Source: Protula sp. h YS-2021
Taxonomy: Eukaryota > Annelida > Polychaeta > Sabellida > Serpulidae
Length of the DNA stretch: 64,000 bases
Direction of reading: 5' to 3'
Assembly (NCBI GenBank): GCA_949752745.1
Contig: OX457031.1
Coordinates: forward strand, 43,774,269 to 43,838,268
Both the position numbers and the translations under genes were made by a program. Below the pieces are notes generated by a model that was given only the letters and a program-made list of their open reading frames with translations, was not told the DNA's origin and did not search any database. Of this stretch, positions 63,541 to 64,000 are shown one piece after another. Each line of letters opens with the position of its first letter. Position 1 is the first letter of the stretch.

Positions 63541-64000
63541 GTGGCACATAAGCTGGAACCACAGACATAGGACCACCAGAGACACTGAACTGAGTTTGGA
63601 TTATAATAACGAATTGCAGCTCGACCAGGACCATGGTCCCTTTTCGCGTTGCAGCTCGACCAGAACCATGGTCCCTTTTTGCGTTGCAGCTCGACCAGAA
63701 CCATGATCCCTTTTCGCGATGTGACCACAATCTGGTGTCTCATCCAAGTTTTATGGTCCTTTGTAACGCAGTACTCAGTGGCACATAAGCTGGAACCACA
63801 GACATAGGACCACCAGAGACACTGAACTGAGTTTGGATTATAATAACGAATTGCAGCTCGACCAGGACCATGGTCCCTTTTCGCGTTGCAGCTCGACCAG
63901 AACCATGGTCCCTTTTTGCGTTGCAGCTCGACCAGAACCATGATCCCTTTTCGCGATGTGACCACAATCTGGTGTCTCATCCAAGTTTTATGGTCCTTTG
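63541..64000. repeat. 237-bp tandem repeat with nested 38-40-bp units
   Basis: GTGGCACATAAGCTGGAACC begins copies at 63541 and 63778. Each holds three inner units of TTGCAGCTCGACCAGAACCA plus CCCTTTTCGCG. It lies in the intron upstream of the exon at 63519 and runs out of the window. The frames across it are artefacts. Confidence 0.93.

Overview
The window is eukaryotic, AT-rich and repeat-rich. It carries spliced host genes with GT-AG introns, many microsatellites and inverted-repeat transposons, and two large virus-like DNA transposons of the Polinton/Maverick group. The content suits a marine invertebrate, perhaps a mollusc or other lophotrochozoan. That placement is inference from Polinton load and repeat style; no lineage marker was tested.

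Region 1 (1-14624) is Polinton A, entering the window inside its DNA polymerase B gene. Plus strand: the polymerase C-terminal half (broken by three TAG codons), a PC4-like ssDNA-binding protein and three related small reading frames. Minus strand, reading right to left from 11.6 kb: an acidic CARD-like protein and a second CARD-like frame, a zinc protein, two small proteins, integrase with chromodomain, packaging ATPase, three small proteins, penton-like minor capsid protein, a pVI/pX-like basic protein, major capsid protein (one nonsense codon) and adenain-like protease. The right end (11.7-14.6 kb) holds a C2H2 gene, minisatellites and a terminus rich in CRE sites.

Region 2 (14.6-46.7 kb) is host DNA. 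Its main gene is a complete ten-coding-exon MFSD6-type transporter (23447-36355, 871 codons). Around and inside it lie at least five short elements whose terminal inverted repeats are built from tandem short motifs, a decayed non-LTR retrotransposon (41.6-44.5 kb) nested in one of them, and several minisatellites. One minisatellite has duplicated a 3' splice site eleven times.

Region 3 (46679-62113) is Polinton B, complete from end to end, with a perfect 6-bp target duplication (ATTATT) and asymmetric long terminal inverted repeats. It has the same gene order and orientation as A but is a clearly diverged copy. Its polymerase gene has lost the whole catalytic half by an in-frame deletion that fuses the exonuclease half to a downstream PC4-like gene. 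Its capsid, protease and ATPase genes are open. It also carries a broken NADAR-domain gene and a protein family shared with A.

Region 4 (62.1-64.0 kb) has two exons of an unidentified minus-strand host gene and a nested tandem repeat.

The two Polintons together show how the system is laid out. A plus-strand replication/ssDNA-binding block meets a minus-strand block. Regulatory-type genes sit behind TATAAAAGG promoters near the right end. A nine-gene morphogenesis block (integrase to protease) is packed with stop-start overlaps (mostly ATGA) that are conserved between the copies and suggest coupled translation of a polycistronic RNA.
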